A DNA stretch of 64,000 nt from Dryomyza anilis (lineage: Eukaryota > Arthropoda > Insecta > Diptera > Dryomyzidae). The position numbers and the translations under genes are program-made. Of the stretch, positions 23,601 to 35,441 are shown piece after piece; positions within the stretch are counted from its first letter, which is position 1, and each line of letters opens with the position of its first letter. Below the pieces are notes generated by a model. The model was not told where the DNA came from. It ran no database searches and worked only from the letters and a program-made list of their open reading frames with translations. The stretch covers positions 24,272,963-24,336,962 of the forward strand of contig OX638133.1 of assembly GCA_951804985.1 (NCBI GenBank), given 5' to 3'.

Positions 23601-26600
23601 GATATATTTAACAGGGGATGATAATATTTCATTCTCTAATGGGTTTCTTGATCACCGAAGGATCATCGAGTGTGTAATCCTGTTTTATTGGTCTAACAAT
23701 TGTAAGTGTTCGGGAGAAATTCATCGAACCAAGCCAAATCTTTCGTAGTTCACTCGGCTCTCCACAGAACCACGCATTACAGAGAGAATTCTATCTTCAG
23801 TCGCACGATACGTTTGTGTAACAATCTCGCTGCGTCTGTTTTTCCCGACATTTTTGATATTGGCAAGTTTAAAACAAACATCAACCGACACTACTCCAAC
23901 TTTGTTACCTCCCAATAACCTATAATCCTTTCTTCTATCAACACTGTGCATTGCATGAATAGGGGGTATCCCCTGAGCGTTGTTTGATTTGTAAAAAAAA
24001 ATCATATATATATTTTGAAACGGACAGAAAGCCGACAGCTTTTTTCTTTTACCGATTTTGTTCAATCTATTCCGAACTACGTAAAACACTCGACTTACCA
24101 ATTGCCACCAGAAACGGATACTTTGGATGTATATCACAGCACATAACGCCACTTTCAGTCATAACTATGCGGTAGAATCACATTAAAGTATGCCACTCCT
24201 AAGTTTGTATGCAGTTACTACTCACTAATATAATCCGGATACGAAGGATTTTTGATTGTGAACAAACAAATTGATCCTTCAGCAGGTTGTCGCATAAATT
24301 CATCTTTGATTTAACAAAAAAAAAAATATGACAAAATTACACAAAAAACCCATTTTATTCTCAACTTACGTGAGCCAAAACACACCGCAAAGAAATCATA
24401 GTAATGCGGATTGAAAAGCATATCGGTGACGCTCATCTTTTTGGTGCGCTCATAATTGAATTTCCACAATGGCAACAGTGTGCCTTCGCCCTCACGAAAC
24501 TCATCCGCCGGATCCTCCCAGTAACGGTAATCGTTGGAGATCTCATCGAAAATGTTCTGGTTTATCATGCGTTCCAGTATTTGCCAGCACTTGAGGTATT
24601 TGCGATTGAGCTCTTCGGCAGCGGCCGCCTTGTCGTTCTTTTTCTTGCTGTCGTCCTTTTTGTGGGCGCCATGAACACCCTATAATGAAAAAAAAAAAAA
24701 ACAGTACGCTCAGTCAAAAACTCTCTTACTGAAATGGTAAAGTTTATTAATTCTTGATAATAAATTTATAATTTTTAAGTATTTTCTATTTGTTTGGAAT
24801 ATTTGTATATATAGACCTTTTTATCTTCACCCTTGCGCTCTCTTTCCTTCTGCTGTTCCTCAAAATCCTCCGCATAGCTGTCGTAAATGTTCCACTGTAG
24901 CACATTGGCACCAAACTGTGATCGCGGTGGTGGTATGGTCTGTGTATCAACATTCTACAATACAAACGTTTTAATGATTTAGACTTATCGTACATTCAAG
25001 TATAATTCACTCTTTTCGGATTCGTGAATGTTAAAGCGGCTCGTTCGCAAAAGTTAAACTGATTAATCAATTTGCGCTTCTTGCCTCCAGTAGATACAGC
25101 CGCAGGTGCTTCTAAAAAATACGTTTTAGTATAAATTCTGAGATATGAATTAAAAGTATTTGGATGTAACTAAAGTCATTCGAGACGGTAATAACTTTGC
25201 GTAACGAAATACATCAAGATTAGACAGATAGAAAGTCGGCTGTACATCTCTAAATTGTACACAACAACCACAAACCTGCTTGCTGATCCTCGGTTTCGGT
25301 TGCGGCTTCACCTTCTTCATCCTCGGCAGCCTCATCTCCTTCGCCTTTACCCTCTTCATCGCCATCCTCTTCATCCTCCTCGCCATCACCATCGCCGATA
25401 TCCTCCTTATGTTTCTCGCCTTCTTTGTGCTCTTCACCATCTTCATCTTCACCATCACCATGGTCTTCGTGTAATTCTTCAATCTCTATGAATGACGAAC
25501 GTGGTGGTGGCAGCGGTACACCAATTTCTCCGAGTTCCTCGATTTGAGCTTTTGCCTCCTCGGAATCGACATGTAGCGCATTGCCTTCGAATCTCAAAAG
25601 TGTTACGGTATTGCCAGCGGGCGGTATCTTTGAAATTAAATTTAATTCAATATCTATAACGTATAATAAACTATTTAATAGTTACCGTTACAAACGACTC
25701 ATCCTTAAAACTATAAACGACTAGATTATGTATGACATTTGTATTGGTTGGTGTCAGCATTTTGGTAATTTCCTCGGATAGTTCCGCCTCTGTAAGTTCC
25801 AATTGATCTTCTGGCTTTAACAGTTGTCGCGATTTCATCCAGACATCAAAATCATCGACATCTGCGTTGCCATCACCAGCAGGACCACCTTTGCGGGTCT
25901 GCACTGTTGTCTGCGAACCTTGCTTCCCTGTAAGCTGTATATTTATTTTTTAATATTTTAAAATTATAATTGAATAATATTTCGTTTTGCTACAGCATTG
26001 TTTGCTACTTATTTTATTTTGCAAAAATATTAAAAATGTGCCTAATATGATTCTATACTACAAAGGTTTGTTAATTAGAATACATATTATGTAATTCGCA
26101 ATGGAATACATGATACGAACAAAAATAGTAGTATATAGTACTTAACTCGATACCACAGATATTGAAAAACCTTTAAAAATCTGTTCTCGCATATGTAATT
26201 GCTTTGACAAGATATGATATTTAAATAGGTATCGATTTGAAATAGAAATATTTATTGAAGCAGTAACAAATTTTCTTTATTTATGTTCGATATCGTTTCC
26301 ATTTCAAAACATTTCTCGTACCTTGAAAACTCCGACAGAATGCATCGATATCTACCTATCATCCCAAGTAACCACTTTGTGGAAACTTAAGTGGTAGCCA
26401 CACAATTGCCTTTAAAGTGTTTGTTTTAAATCATGCGAAATATACTTATTTGTCACGCAATTGCGGTTAACTTATTTGAAACTTGAACTGTAATTTAATT
26501 TGAACTTAATTTATGTGTAATATAAATATAAAAATAATAAAGATCCTACGCAGTGCCATTAACATGACTGTTTGTCGTGTAATAAAACAACACATAATAT

Positions 26601-29468
26601 CAAAAATATGCATAAGAATAAAAATAATTCTCTGCTAAAACAACTTTTCTCAAATTCTTCCTCATACTGTTCTTTCCCGTAGAGTTCTTCCCCGTAGAAT
26701 ATATCCCTGTAGAATTTTTCCCAGTAGAATGCTTCCCCATGGAATTCTTTCCAGTGGAATTCTTCCCGTAGAATTCTTACCGTAGAGTTTTAGTGTGGTG
26801 AGTTTTATTATAGTAAGTTTATGTGTGATAAGTATATGTGTGGTGAGTTTAAAGGATTTGGGGTAGTTGGTATATTCTGGTGTGGAATATCTTGATGTCA
26901 CTATAACAACTGTCGACAGACACCATCTTGAACCATCTATGAGGGTGCCACGCCCAGTGGTCATATCCCGCCCATATTCCGCGAGACCGTTTAGAATGGT
27001 TAAATATAACGCTGACCAAAATTTCATAAAATTTGCTGATATAGCGTGTTTTTAATTTTTAGGTTAATATAGAGCTATAATATACATTTATTAAATTTTA
27101 AAGTTTATTAGCTACATTATTTATAAACATGTTCCTATTAGGTTCGTCATTCTATACTTGCCACATATATGGAACATAATACATATAATAATTTGGCACT
27201 TTTTGCCACCTAATAGCAACAAAGTTATTATATATGTTCCATTAACAGAATAAATGACTTATATAACACAGCATTGCGACATATTATTGTGTATGTTCCA
27301 TACATGTTATTAGTCACTGCTTTGGAACTAAACATTGTCAGTTTGCAACACTAGTGTCAGAGGTAACCTAAACCACTATAGTTTGTGGTAGTAGTCAAGC
27401 GTTGGTTGCTTGGAATGTATGTGCAATTTAAAGAGTCCGATATCGTGTGAGTTATCCTTCGTATCGCATTGATCTCGTAAAGATATCGAAATGAATTGCA
27501 TTTTGGGCGACAATGTTTATATACCCCATTTGGTAAATTATATATTTAAAGCAGTATTTTCCAGAATTCGAAAGTATTATAGCGAAAAAGTAATAACGAA
27601 AGTAATAACGAAAAGCCCAAACGCTCTTAAATCGGGGGAAATTCATTATTTTCAGAACCACTCAACCGATTTTAAGAATGTTGTATAGATAATTCTGGAA
27701 AGAACCTAAGTTTTGAAATTGAAGATTGCATCTTTAATGGTTATGGAGATAAAAATCAGTAAAGTTGGATTATTTTCATGAAAAATCTTTCAAAAAAATT
27801 TAAAAAATCTAAAGTAATCCGATTTTAAAAATTATTTTTTTAATGAAAAGTTTACAATAAGATCTAAAGAAAATGTGCTCAGTTAAGAAAATATCATGTT
27901 GTTAGTTTTAAATGATTTTTTTTTTAATATTTGAAGACTTTACTTTACATATTTATACATAGATTGTACATTTTATCATGAAATCAAAATATTTGTATGG
28001 AACATTTATAAACAATTAACACATAAAGCATAAACTGAGAATCGTTTTTAAAAATCTCCAGTGGTTTAGTATATATACAATTATAAAATCGATTTTTTTT
28101 GTTTTCCATTTTTGTTTTTTTTTGTTTGGAAAATTGGACCTGTACCAGAGAGAATAGATTTTTAATAGAGATTCCTTCCGAGTTTGCTGGCGTCGATGCC
28201 GAAAACATTGGTTATGTGGAAGTGGAATTTTACAGATTGAAGTTAACAGAGGAAAACAGTGCACAAAACTGGATCTGTCCGCGGATAATTTGCAACCAAA
28301 CTTACCAAGATATATTGCAATCCAACGCCTTATAAATTTGAATGATTTGTCTGGCCAAAAATGTGCCAGAAAACATCAGAATATTGATTTGAAAATGTGT
28401 CTGTTGACAACATTTTCGTTTCAATTTCCACATAACCAATGTTTGAATTTATTTGACAAAAGTGGCAGCGAAACCACCTGTATGGATACTCTATATCAAA
28501 TATATACTCTCTGCCTGTACGCAAATCTCTCTAGAATTCTCTATACAAAGAACCGGAATCGGAATCATTTCGATTTTTGGAACCGTTATTAAGAAATTTT
28601 GTGGAATCGGAACCAATGTAATTTTTTAGTTGGTACCAGAACTGCTATTTTTAAAATCTTGAAACCGGACCGCTTGAAGGGACCGCAACGAATCGGAAAA
28701 GGAAACGGAACAGTTTCGATTTTTGGAACCTGAATCGGAACAGTTATTAAAAATGTATGAATTTCACTTGATTTAGTATGATATCAAAATCAACACCCAC
28801 GAATAATATAGAAATAAGAAATGTGTGAAATCGAAACCAATATAATTTTTTTGATTGGTAACGGAATCGCTATTTTCAAAATCTTGGAACCGGATGCCAT
28901 AATTCAAAGCGATTTAGTCACTGTCAGGGAACGCAAAGAACTGGAATCGGAACCGTTTCGATTTGTGGTTTCGATCGGAACAGTTATTATAAAGAAGTGT
29001 GCAACCGGAATCGGTGTATATGGGAATCGGAACCGGAGTAGCCATTTTAAAGATCTTGGAACCAGAACCGATATTACAAAGGGTTTTAGTCCCCGTATAA
29101 TATTGATGTATGAAATATCCATGGATGAAATCATCTTGAGTAGTATTATCCCCATTATCCTTATTTTTTACGAAATACATTCCGAAATTCCTTTAGCACT
29201 ACCATCACTAAGACTTACCTGCCAATGATAAAAGTCATTATTTTTTTATAATACTAACTGAAATTTGCAGATGATGATGCATTGCAAACGATTTTAATGA
29301 ATTGAATATTGAAACAATTAAATTATATAATTGAAAATGCAACATGCAGCTAATGAGTGTGTTTTAATTGGCATTTGGCAAGAGTTTTACCTGCAGCCCA
29401 TCATTCGGTGATGTTGCAACATCGCTTCCCTCAATGCCGGCCTCAAAACTGGGCGCAGGTGAAGCCAT
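20648..29468 (-). CDS. DNAI1: Axonemal outer-arm dynein intermediate chain 1
   Basis: Structural intermediate chain holding outer dynein arms on motile axonemes; in flies the expected sites are sperm tail and chordotonal cilia. Eleven exons in transcript order: 29391-29468, 25686-25934, 25276-25627, 25011-25111, 24817-24954, 24370-24679, 24226-24303, 24099-24164, 21588-21694, 20891-21531 and 20648-20831. All join in phase, giving 767 residues (human about 699). The N-terminal region has LKPEDQLELTEAELSEEITK and an acidic Glu/Asp-rich stretch (about 160-225). Then come the family block INQFNFCERAALTF and the WD-repeat half: GEGTLLPLWKFNYERTK, ESGVMCCDIHPKYPFLVAIG, MSCSGDWRVKIWED and SAVGDVKWAPFSSTVFAAVT, ending with a coiled C-terminal helix (LEKLLSLVREL). 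Exon 2 uses the acceptor before LTGKQGSQ because it keeps phase 0. Introns 1 (3.5 kb) and 8 (2.4 kb) hold repeats. A second possible first exon lies at 36960-37019. Confidence 0.95.
22255..22680. mobile_element. Possible MITE inside the Jockey-like LINE
   Basis: About 420 bp between two pieces of LINE coding sequence is foreign to it. It is full of GTAATGA and CATTACTTC motifs in both orientations. Weakly inverted ends (AAAGTAGCACC..TCATTAC on the left, complement of AAAATAGCATCATTAC on the right) suggest a small DNA element. Boundaries and target duplication are uncertain. Confidence 0.35.
22986..23294 (+). mobile_element. tRNA-headed SINE, copy 2
   Basis: Head GACGCGGTAGCTCAGTGGTT, CTGCGAG anticodon-like loop and box B GGTTCAAGTC, followed by the same body as the copy at 16056 (CTACTTCTCGG, GTAAATGGCAAACCTA, TAGGTCCCNCCA, CTCAAAATGGTGA, AAACTATTATTATA). 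This copy is about 50 bp longer, with an extra segment around CTCTCACCCGCCTTTCGGAT. It sits between two partial LINE copies. Confidence 0.8.
26130..26360 (-). repeat. Dispersed repeat, copy 2, in DNAI1 intron 1
   Basis: The part at 26286-26355 (TCGATATCGTTTCC, ACATTTCTCGTACC, AAAACTCCGACAGAATGCAT) is the inverted partner of 8812-8890. The flanking 150 bp carries further ATCGAT-type motifs but was not matched. Confidence 0.45.
26670..26790. repeat. ~20-bp minisatellite
   Basis: About six imperfect units of the form CCCCGTAGAATTCTTC. The open minus-strand frame across it reflects the repeat. It lies in DNAI1 intron 1. Confidence 0.65.
27165..27310. repeat. Inverted repeat around TATGTTCCAT
   Basis: ATATATGGAACATAATACAT near 27163 pairs with TTATTATATATGTTCCAT near 27225. 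A further TGTATGTTCCATACATG lies near 27289. It could be a small palindromic element in DNAI1 intron 1; no ends were defined. Confidence 0.35.
28551..29095 (+). repeat. GGAACCGGAATCGG repeat family, copy 1
   Basis: Clustered GGAATCGGAACCG motifs end at TTTTAGTCCCC. A segment with GTCAGGGAACGCAAAGAACT followed by GGAATCGGAACC is almost identical, in reverse complement, to sequence at 31690-31735. The terminal GGGGACTAAAACC matches the start of the copy at 31543. It looks like one end of a DNA transposon with subterminal repeats, in DNAI1 intron 1. Confidence 0.5.
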
Positions 29469-29987
29469 AACTAGATTTTTTTTTTTTTTTTGGTTTTACT
29501 AAATGAATGAAATTTTTTATTTGTATTTACAGCAACAATGATTGATTAATTAATTGATTAAACGATATATTTTATTAATTCTATTCAACCAATTCGTGTT
29601 GAGAATTTTAATATTTTTTTTGGTAATTTTAACGTTATTTACACCAAACCAATGTATGAGACGCCAATTAAACTTTTAATTGATAATTAATTTTTAAATC
29701 AAAATTTGCAATTGCAATTTTAACAACAACAACTACACATTGAATTGAATATACAATGTAAGCAACGACTACAACAACAAGAACAACAAGTAGAATATAC
29801 CACCGCCTTGTTTGCGAGTTTCCACATCTGGTCTGAATCTCGTCGTCGGTACAACTATCAACAAAATAATCTTCAAATTAAACTTTAGCCCAACGTTTAC
29901 GAAATGTTAGCAGTACAGACGGAACTGTCGAATGCAGGCAACCTTTCAACAGTAAAATGTCGCGCAGTTGCAACACAGTTCACTCAA
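29469..29987 (-). promoter_or_regulatory. Upstream region of DNAI1
   Basis: AT-rich leader and promoter candidate directly upstream of the DNAI1 start codon. CAACAACAA-type repeats lie near 29720-29790. No TATA box or initiator can be assigned with confidence, so the label is positional only. Confidence 0.25.
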
Positions 29988-30016
29988 CATCATCATCATC
30001 ATCATCATCATCATCA
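29988..30016. repeat. (CAT)n microsatellite
   Basis: Nine or so uninterrupted CAT triplets about 520 bp upstream of the DNAI1 start codon. Confidence 0.9.
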
Positions 30017-30297
30017 CAAAACAAACATGAAGCACGACAGCCAACGAGTGCAAGAGAGTGAGTGCGAGGTTTGCGTGTGAGCGAGTGAGGACTAGAGTAA
30101 ATTTAATTGGTTTGAAGGACGCGACATCGACATGTTTTGTCGTGAAAAACATGGCTGTCAGTCAAACTGTCAACATTTATTGATAGGGGGTTTCGGTTGG
30201 TTTTGGTGATGGAGATGACAAAGAAATATATATAACAAATAGTACCGTTATGGTCGATCATGAGCTTGAATTTTAAGTTCATTTTTTTTTTGTTTTA

Positions 30298-30430
30298 GTG
30301 AAAAATTGAATTTTTTTAATGAAATTGAATTTTTAGTGATAAATTGAATTTTTAGTGAAAAATTGAATTTTTTGTGAAAAATTGAATTTTTTGTGAAAAA
30401 TTGAATTTTTTGTGAAAAATTGAATTCTAA
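30298..30430. repeat. 18-bp AT-rich tandem repeat
   Basis: GAAAAATTGAATTTTTTGT repeats about seven times, the last three nearly perfect. Nothing else is seen between 30,017 and 30,676. Confidence 0.75.
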
Positions 30431-30676
30431 AAATAAATGTAAAAAATTGAAAATTTTTAGAAAAATATTAAATTTTTAGTGATAATTTGAATATTATGTG
30501 AAAATTGTAAAAGTGACACTTTTTTTAATATCCTTTTTTATACCTTTTTATACATTTCATCTGATATTTTACAAAATTTCAAAATATTTACTAACATGTG
30601 TGATTCTTTAAAATTTAACGAATGTTAGAATAAATATTAAAAAATTATAGAAACAGAAAAAAATCATTTATTTTAT

Positions 30677-31107
30677 TTTAGTATGGTATTTGTACCATGT
30701 AGTATACATACGATACAATAACACAGAAACGTCAATTTGTTATTGCATCCCTTATAACAGTGAAATACCACAAGTGATGTATTTAAGAGTAGCCCTGAGA
30801 CATGTGTTTTGGTGTCGTATTTTGTGAAAGGAAAAAAATGTAAAATTGAATATTAAAAGTGCAATATGCATTTTTAATATATAATTAATTAAATAAATTT
30901 TATATATCAAGGCTAATTTATTTATCTTTCTTTTCAAATCGAGGAATATTTTTGAAATTTTGAAAAAAATCCCAAAATTATAAGAATTAACTGCATTTAT
31001 TTGACGAAATATTCGAACAAGCAGAAAAGTGGTGCTCACAGTTTAATTGTCGTACTGTCGTATTCATACAATGTCGTACCTATACCATGAAACTGTGAAT
31101 ACGCTAA
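30677..31107 (+). mobile_element. TTAGCGTATT MITE, copy 1 (left end lost)
   Basis: From TTTTAGTATGGTATTTGTAC to the right terminus TGAAACTGTGAATACGCTAA it aligns throughout with the copy at 33441-33857 (shared GAAACGTCAATTTGTTATTG and TTTGGTGTCGTATTTTGTGA). The left 25 bp of the terminal repeat are missing. No protein is encoded. Confidence 0.75.
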
Positions 31108-31542
31108 TTATCTACCATTTTTGAGCATTTTTTTTTCATTTTTTCAATTTTGCGCATTTCTTAAAATTGAATAACTTTTTATATTTTTCTAAAATGTTCC
31201 TTACATCTTCTAACATTTCTTAGAATATATTTGTATTTTTTTTATTTATTCCAACAATTACAAATATTTTCTATAATTTTTATCAATTATGTTCCGATAT
31301 TTTCTTTAATTTTCGAATATTTTCTATTATTTTCCTATATTTTAACAAATTGTATAAAGTTTTCTTAATTTTGTTAACATCTTCTAACATTTTAGAGCAT
31401 TTTTCAAAAAGCTCACTTCAAGCTTCAGAAAATAAAAATTTCGTGGTATTTTAACCCTTTCTTAAAAATCTGTTGTTTTAGTTTTACTTATGGATTTAAG
31501 AGAATAAAACAGTATCAAACTAAATTTTTGAATTATTTATTA

Positions 31543-32037
31543 CAGGGACTAAAACCTATTGGAATATCGGTGCCGGTTCGGGTTCCAGGATTTTTAAAAT
31601 TGTGGTTCCGGTTTCAATCAACATATTAAATGGGTTTCGATTCCGGTTCCATAAATTTTTAATAATGGTTCCGATTCCGGTTCCATAAATTTTTAATAAT
31701 GGTTCCGATTCCGGTTCTTTGCGTTCCCTGACAGGGATATAATATCTGTTCCGGTTCTTTTTCCGATATTTTTTAAACATTCAAACATTTTTAAAAACGA
31801 TTCTGGTTCCAAAATCTAAACGGTTCCGGTATTATTTTTCACGTTTCGCTTGCTTTTTCATGTTTTTCCGTGCTTTTTTCGTGTTTTGTCGTTTTTTTTT
31901 TGTCTTTTAAAACCCCGTGTTTTATCGTGCTTCTCGTGCGTGCCTGTAAATTTGCTCGTCGGGCTCGTGCTCGTGCGTGTCACCTATCGGCGTGCCTGTG
32001 CCATCAAAAACAGGCACGCGCCCATCTCTAGTCCCTA
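31543..32037 (-). mobile_element. hAT-like element with GGTTCCGG subterminal repeats, copy 2
   Basis: The left end CAGGGACTAAAACC and the right end (complement of TAGGGACTAGAGATGGGC) are of the hAT type. Several CCGATTCCGGTTCC repeats and a hairpin GGCGTGCCTGT..ACAGGCACGCGCC (31990-32022) lie inside. It is inverted relative to 28551-29095. No clear 8-bp target duplication was found. From 31,108 to 31,542 the DNA is plain AT-rich. Confidence 0.5.
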
Positions 32038-33440
32038 ATTCCAAACGTGAGAATATTAAAAGTTGCTATCCTGATCAGACTTCTTGTTTTAAATTCGTCT
32101 GAAACTCGTTTTACGAATTTTTCGTTAAAATGTGAAAATTTTGTATTATTTAAAATTATTTTTATTCATCAGAATATCTTAAAATATTGGAATAATGTTG
32201 TTAACCGAAAATTACTATTAATATAAAGTTATTAATGATATCCCTATCAGATAGAAATAGCACGGTTTCCAATAGCGTTATTCAGCAGTATCCGTACGAG
32301 TTATATTAAAGGGGCTTCAGATCAGGTTTCTTCATAACGAATAGATTAGGTTGACTTACGTAGATTTGAAAGTAGGCTAACACTAGCTGACCGATTATGT
32401 CAAGAGGCCTTTGATAGGGACGTATAATCGTATTCTGTTTAGAGAAGGATGTGAAATAGGTCTAACCGTAACAAATTTTCACTTGCGTAGTTCTTAGTAA
32501 ATCCAAATTTTATTTCAAATTGTTTACATTCGAGTGCTGTTTTTGACGGCATACTCAGTTTGATTTTCTTTTAAGTCCTCTTCAGAAACTTTTTGGATTA
32601 ATATAATATGGTACTTCACAAAACTAGTTATCCAAGAAAATTGATAACTAGTATTTCTTATAATTATAATTTTAAGAAATACCTAAATTCCTATATGTTT
32701 TTAAGATAATTACGTCTAAAATTTATAGTTGTACAAAATATAATCCGATCAAAATGCCTAACATTATTCCATTTGTTTTACATTTTCTAAGAATTTTAAA
32801 TTGAATGAAAAATATTTCAAAAATCGCTATAACTACTGTGTGTAGGGTAACAAAAAAATTGCATAAAAACAACATGCATAAATTATTGCAGAAACAAAAA
32901 GTTTCGTAAATTAACTGTCAAACCACTTGTTCTGTACAGACGTCAAAGTTCGATAAACACTCAGTCCTTTGACAAACAGTAACCATATTAATTTTAATAT
33001 AGCACATTTTCTGTTGGTTTTCTTTTTGTTTATTTTTTAATCAACAAAAAATTATTGCTGACGTCTGATTTAATGGCGAAAACTTAATTCAGGTTAACTA
33101 ATAACGTAACCACAATCCTCAGTAACCCCGTCAACAGCACTAATGCTATATTTAGTTATAAAAAAGCAACAGGGGGTACCCTATTTAATGCTTTTAATTT
33201 TTGAAGTACAACATATTTCGTGACAAGAAGACATAAATAAAGCAGAAAAATTGCAGACAAATACATAAACTTATTAAAATTAATCACTTTTTAAAAACAA
33301 AAATGTATTATATAGAACAATTTATTGAATACATTGTAGATGTGGTAATATTGAAGAAGTAATACCACTGTGTAGCGCAGTACGAATTCTGACAGCACAT
33401 AATTTGGTGCATTTTTATTGTAATGCTTAAGTTTAAATAG
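32038..33440. other. AT-rich intergenic stretch without recognised features
   Basis: No ORF, exon-like frame or clear repeat was recognised across these 1.4 kb. Confidence 0.4.
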
Positions 33441-33857
33441 TTAGCGTATTTACAGTTCATCGTATTTTAGTATGGTATTCGTACCATGTGGTATAAATAC
33501 GATTCAATAACACAGAAACGTCAATTTGTTATTGCATCCCTTATAAAAGTGAAATACCACAAGTGTTGTATTTGAAAGTAACCCTGAGGCATGTTCTTTG
33601 GTGTCGTATTTTGTGAAATGAATAAAAATTGTGAAATTGAAGACAAATAGTGCACATTAAATGTTAATTTATTTGTTTTTCTTTACAAATCGAGAAATGT
33701 TTATGATAATTTCAAAACATCCTAATTTTATAAGAATCAACTGTATTTATTTGACGAAATATTTTAACAAGCAGAAAAGTGGTGCTTACATTTCAATTGC
33801 CGCACTGTCGTATTCGTACGATGTCGTAACAATACCATGAAACTGTGAATACGCTAA
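33441..33857 (+). mobile_element. TTAGCGTATT MITE, copy 2 (both ends)
   Basis: Terminal inverted repeats: TTAGCGTATTTACAGTT on the left and the complement of TTAGCGTATTCACAGTT on the right; 417 bp, non-coding. An internal near-palindrome lies at GTCGTATTCGTACGATGTCG. It matches copy 1 along its length with moderate divergence. A target duplication is not obvious. Confidence 0.8.
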
Positions 33858-34468
33858 ATATATCAATTTGTCATGTACATTGAGTAATCAAATTAAATAA
33901 TTTGAAAGACATACAGATACAAAATATTATTTTCTGTGTTTTAGGACAACCTAAACTCATGGTTGAAGTATATACAGGTTAGTTCATCTAGACAGATAGT
34001 TGGCATACAGAATGTTGAAAATGTCAAGAAAAACCAGTTGGGAAGGTTAGATGACATGGGAAATTTTAAAGTAGGTGTAATTATGATAGTTAGGATTATC
34101 AAAATTATAGTCGGTCTAAGCCGGCTATAAATACCCTACACATATGTGTGGTTACCATTCAAAGTGATATATAGGTCACCAGGATATACGAATCCTGAAA
34201 ATAACTACAAACTTTCAATCACTGAAGAATTTCCATTCATTTGATACCCATATTTACAAATGGGTAGGTGTACCGAATTTCGATTTTTTTTTTGTGAACC
34301 ACAAGTCTTTTCGCCGGAAAACATTATTATAATGTATTTGAGCATGATGTCAATATATATTTGACCAAAGGGTATAAAAATAATCAGTGAAATTAAAATA
34401 AATGTTTCACGTACGAAACCAAAAAGATATATTTATTATCATATTAAACTAATAGCATTTTTTAAAGA
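33858..34468. other. AT-rich intergenic stretch
   Basis: Contains a lone TATA-like GGCTATAAATACC at about 34122, but no downstream ORF supports a promoter. Nothing else recognised. Confidence 0.35.
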
Positions 34469-34476
34469 GTTGAATC

Positions 34477-35441
34477 CAGTGTTCTCATTTTACTCCGATC
34501 GGAGTAGATCTACTCCATTTCAGTTCTATATTTAAAATCTTCTCCTCTACTCCGGTAGTAACATTTTGTACTTCTTTCTCATAATTTTCTACTCCCTTCT
34601 ACTGAAATCTACTCCCTTTGCAAAAATTGCTTCAGTTTTTTTAATATAATGAGTACAATTTCTTGCGCCCCAAATAAATTGTCATTATTATAAATTTCCT
34701 AATAACTATGATCAATTATATGTAAAATAAATGTAATATTTTTGCCATGGTCTTTGAATTGTAGAAGTTATAATTAAATGAAAAGAGTTTTTCAATAAGA
34801 GCGCTACAAAAGTTTTTTTCATGGGTTTTCAACAGGGACGCTACAAAAGTAGAGCGAAAGGCACAGCAAACGACGCCATATTTCTTGCCGCTATTTTGAC
34901 ATTTCTCTTCACTAAGGTTTGCCATTTCATGTTGGAAAGATATACGAGCCAACAACGAGTCGAAATTATTAAAATTTACTACCGAGATTCGAATTCGTAT
35001 ATATTTCCATCATGAAATGTCAAAACTTACTGAAGAGAAATGTCAAAAGAGTGACAAGAAATATGGCGTCGTTTGCTGTCCCTGTCGCTCTACTTTTGCA
35101 GCGTCCCTGTTAAAAAATCCTTTACGTTTGTATCAACTTTTATAAATTAAATTTTGAAAACATACACCCCAACTCTAGAACAGACCACCTTGTATACATC
35201 AGTATCCGTAAAATCGGTAATGAATAAAAATGTTAAAATTAACATATCTATTCATTTATTTGAAATCTAATACACTAATGCATATTTCTACTACCTTTCC
35301 ATCAAATTTACTACTAATAATTAATTTTCTCTCCTTTTACATAAAATCACTCCATTTTGCAATATTTTTAATTCTACTCATCTCTTCTGCCCAAATTTTT
35401 AAAATCTAATCCTTTTGCATTGGCGAAAAGTGTGAACACTG
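34477..35441. mobile_element. Non-autonomous hAT-like element with perfect 8-bp target duplication
   Basis: GTTGAATC occurs directly before the left end (34469-34476) and directly after the right end (35442-35449). The ends are inverted: CAGTGTTCTCATTTT and the complement of CAGTGTTCACACTTTT. Subterminal CTACTCC motifs crowd the left side and CTACTC/CTACTA motifs the right. The element is 965 bp including a second element nested at 34785-35120. An 8-bp duplication plus a CAGTG start is the hAT signature. No transposase is encoded. Confidence 0.85.
34785..35120. mobile_element. Hairpin MITE (GGGACGCTACAAAAG family), copy A, nested
   Basis: The left arm contains AACAGGGACGCTACAAAAGT, AGAGCG and AGCAAACGACGCCATAT; the right arm is its complement and ends in GCGTCCCTGTT. 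The arms are over 100 bp long, so the whole element could fold into a hairpin. An extra outer segment (TTTTTCAATAAGAGCGCTAC) is present only on the left. It lies inside the hAT-like element, so it inserted later. Confidence 0.8.

Larger units (their letters stand above)
22030..23930 (+). pseudogene. Jockey-like LINE fragments in DNAI1 intron 8
   Basis: Plus-strand (antisense to DNAI1) reverse-transcriptase pieces: AQDISKAFHRVWHEALVLKL near 22130, NDILNNDLKTISEWGLANRV near 22680, TVYNTFIRPKMEYKSHIWAK near 22850, and a C-terminal stretch with IRLCNNLAASVFPDIFDI near 23810. Order and motifs fit Jockey-clade ORF2. The segment at 22750-22985 is partly repeated at 23300-23620, so two partial copies lie in tandem with a SINE between them. 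Frame breaks throughout show it is inactive. Confidence 0.75.

Noticed and set aside
25250..25500. Plus-strand ORFs rich in Leu, Ile, Phe and His
   Set aside because: Antisense shadows of the acidic Glu/Asp-rich exon of DNAI1.
34122..34160. TATA-box promoter (GGCTATAAATACC)
   Set aside because: No ORF or exon downstream on that strand and no clear initiator; likely chance in AT-rich DNA.
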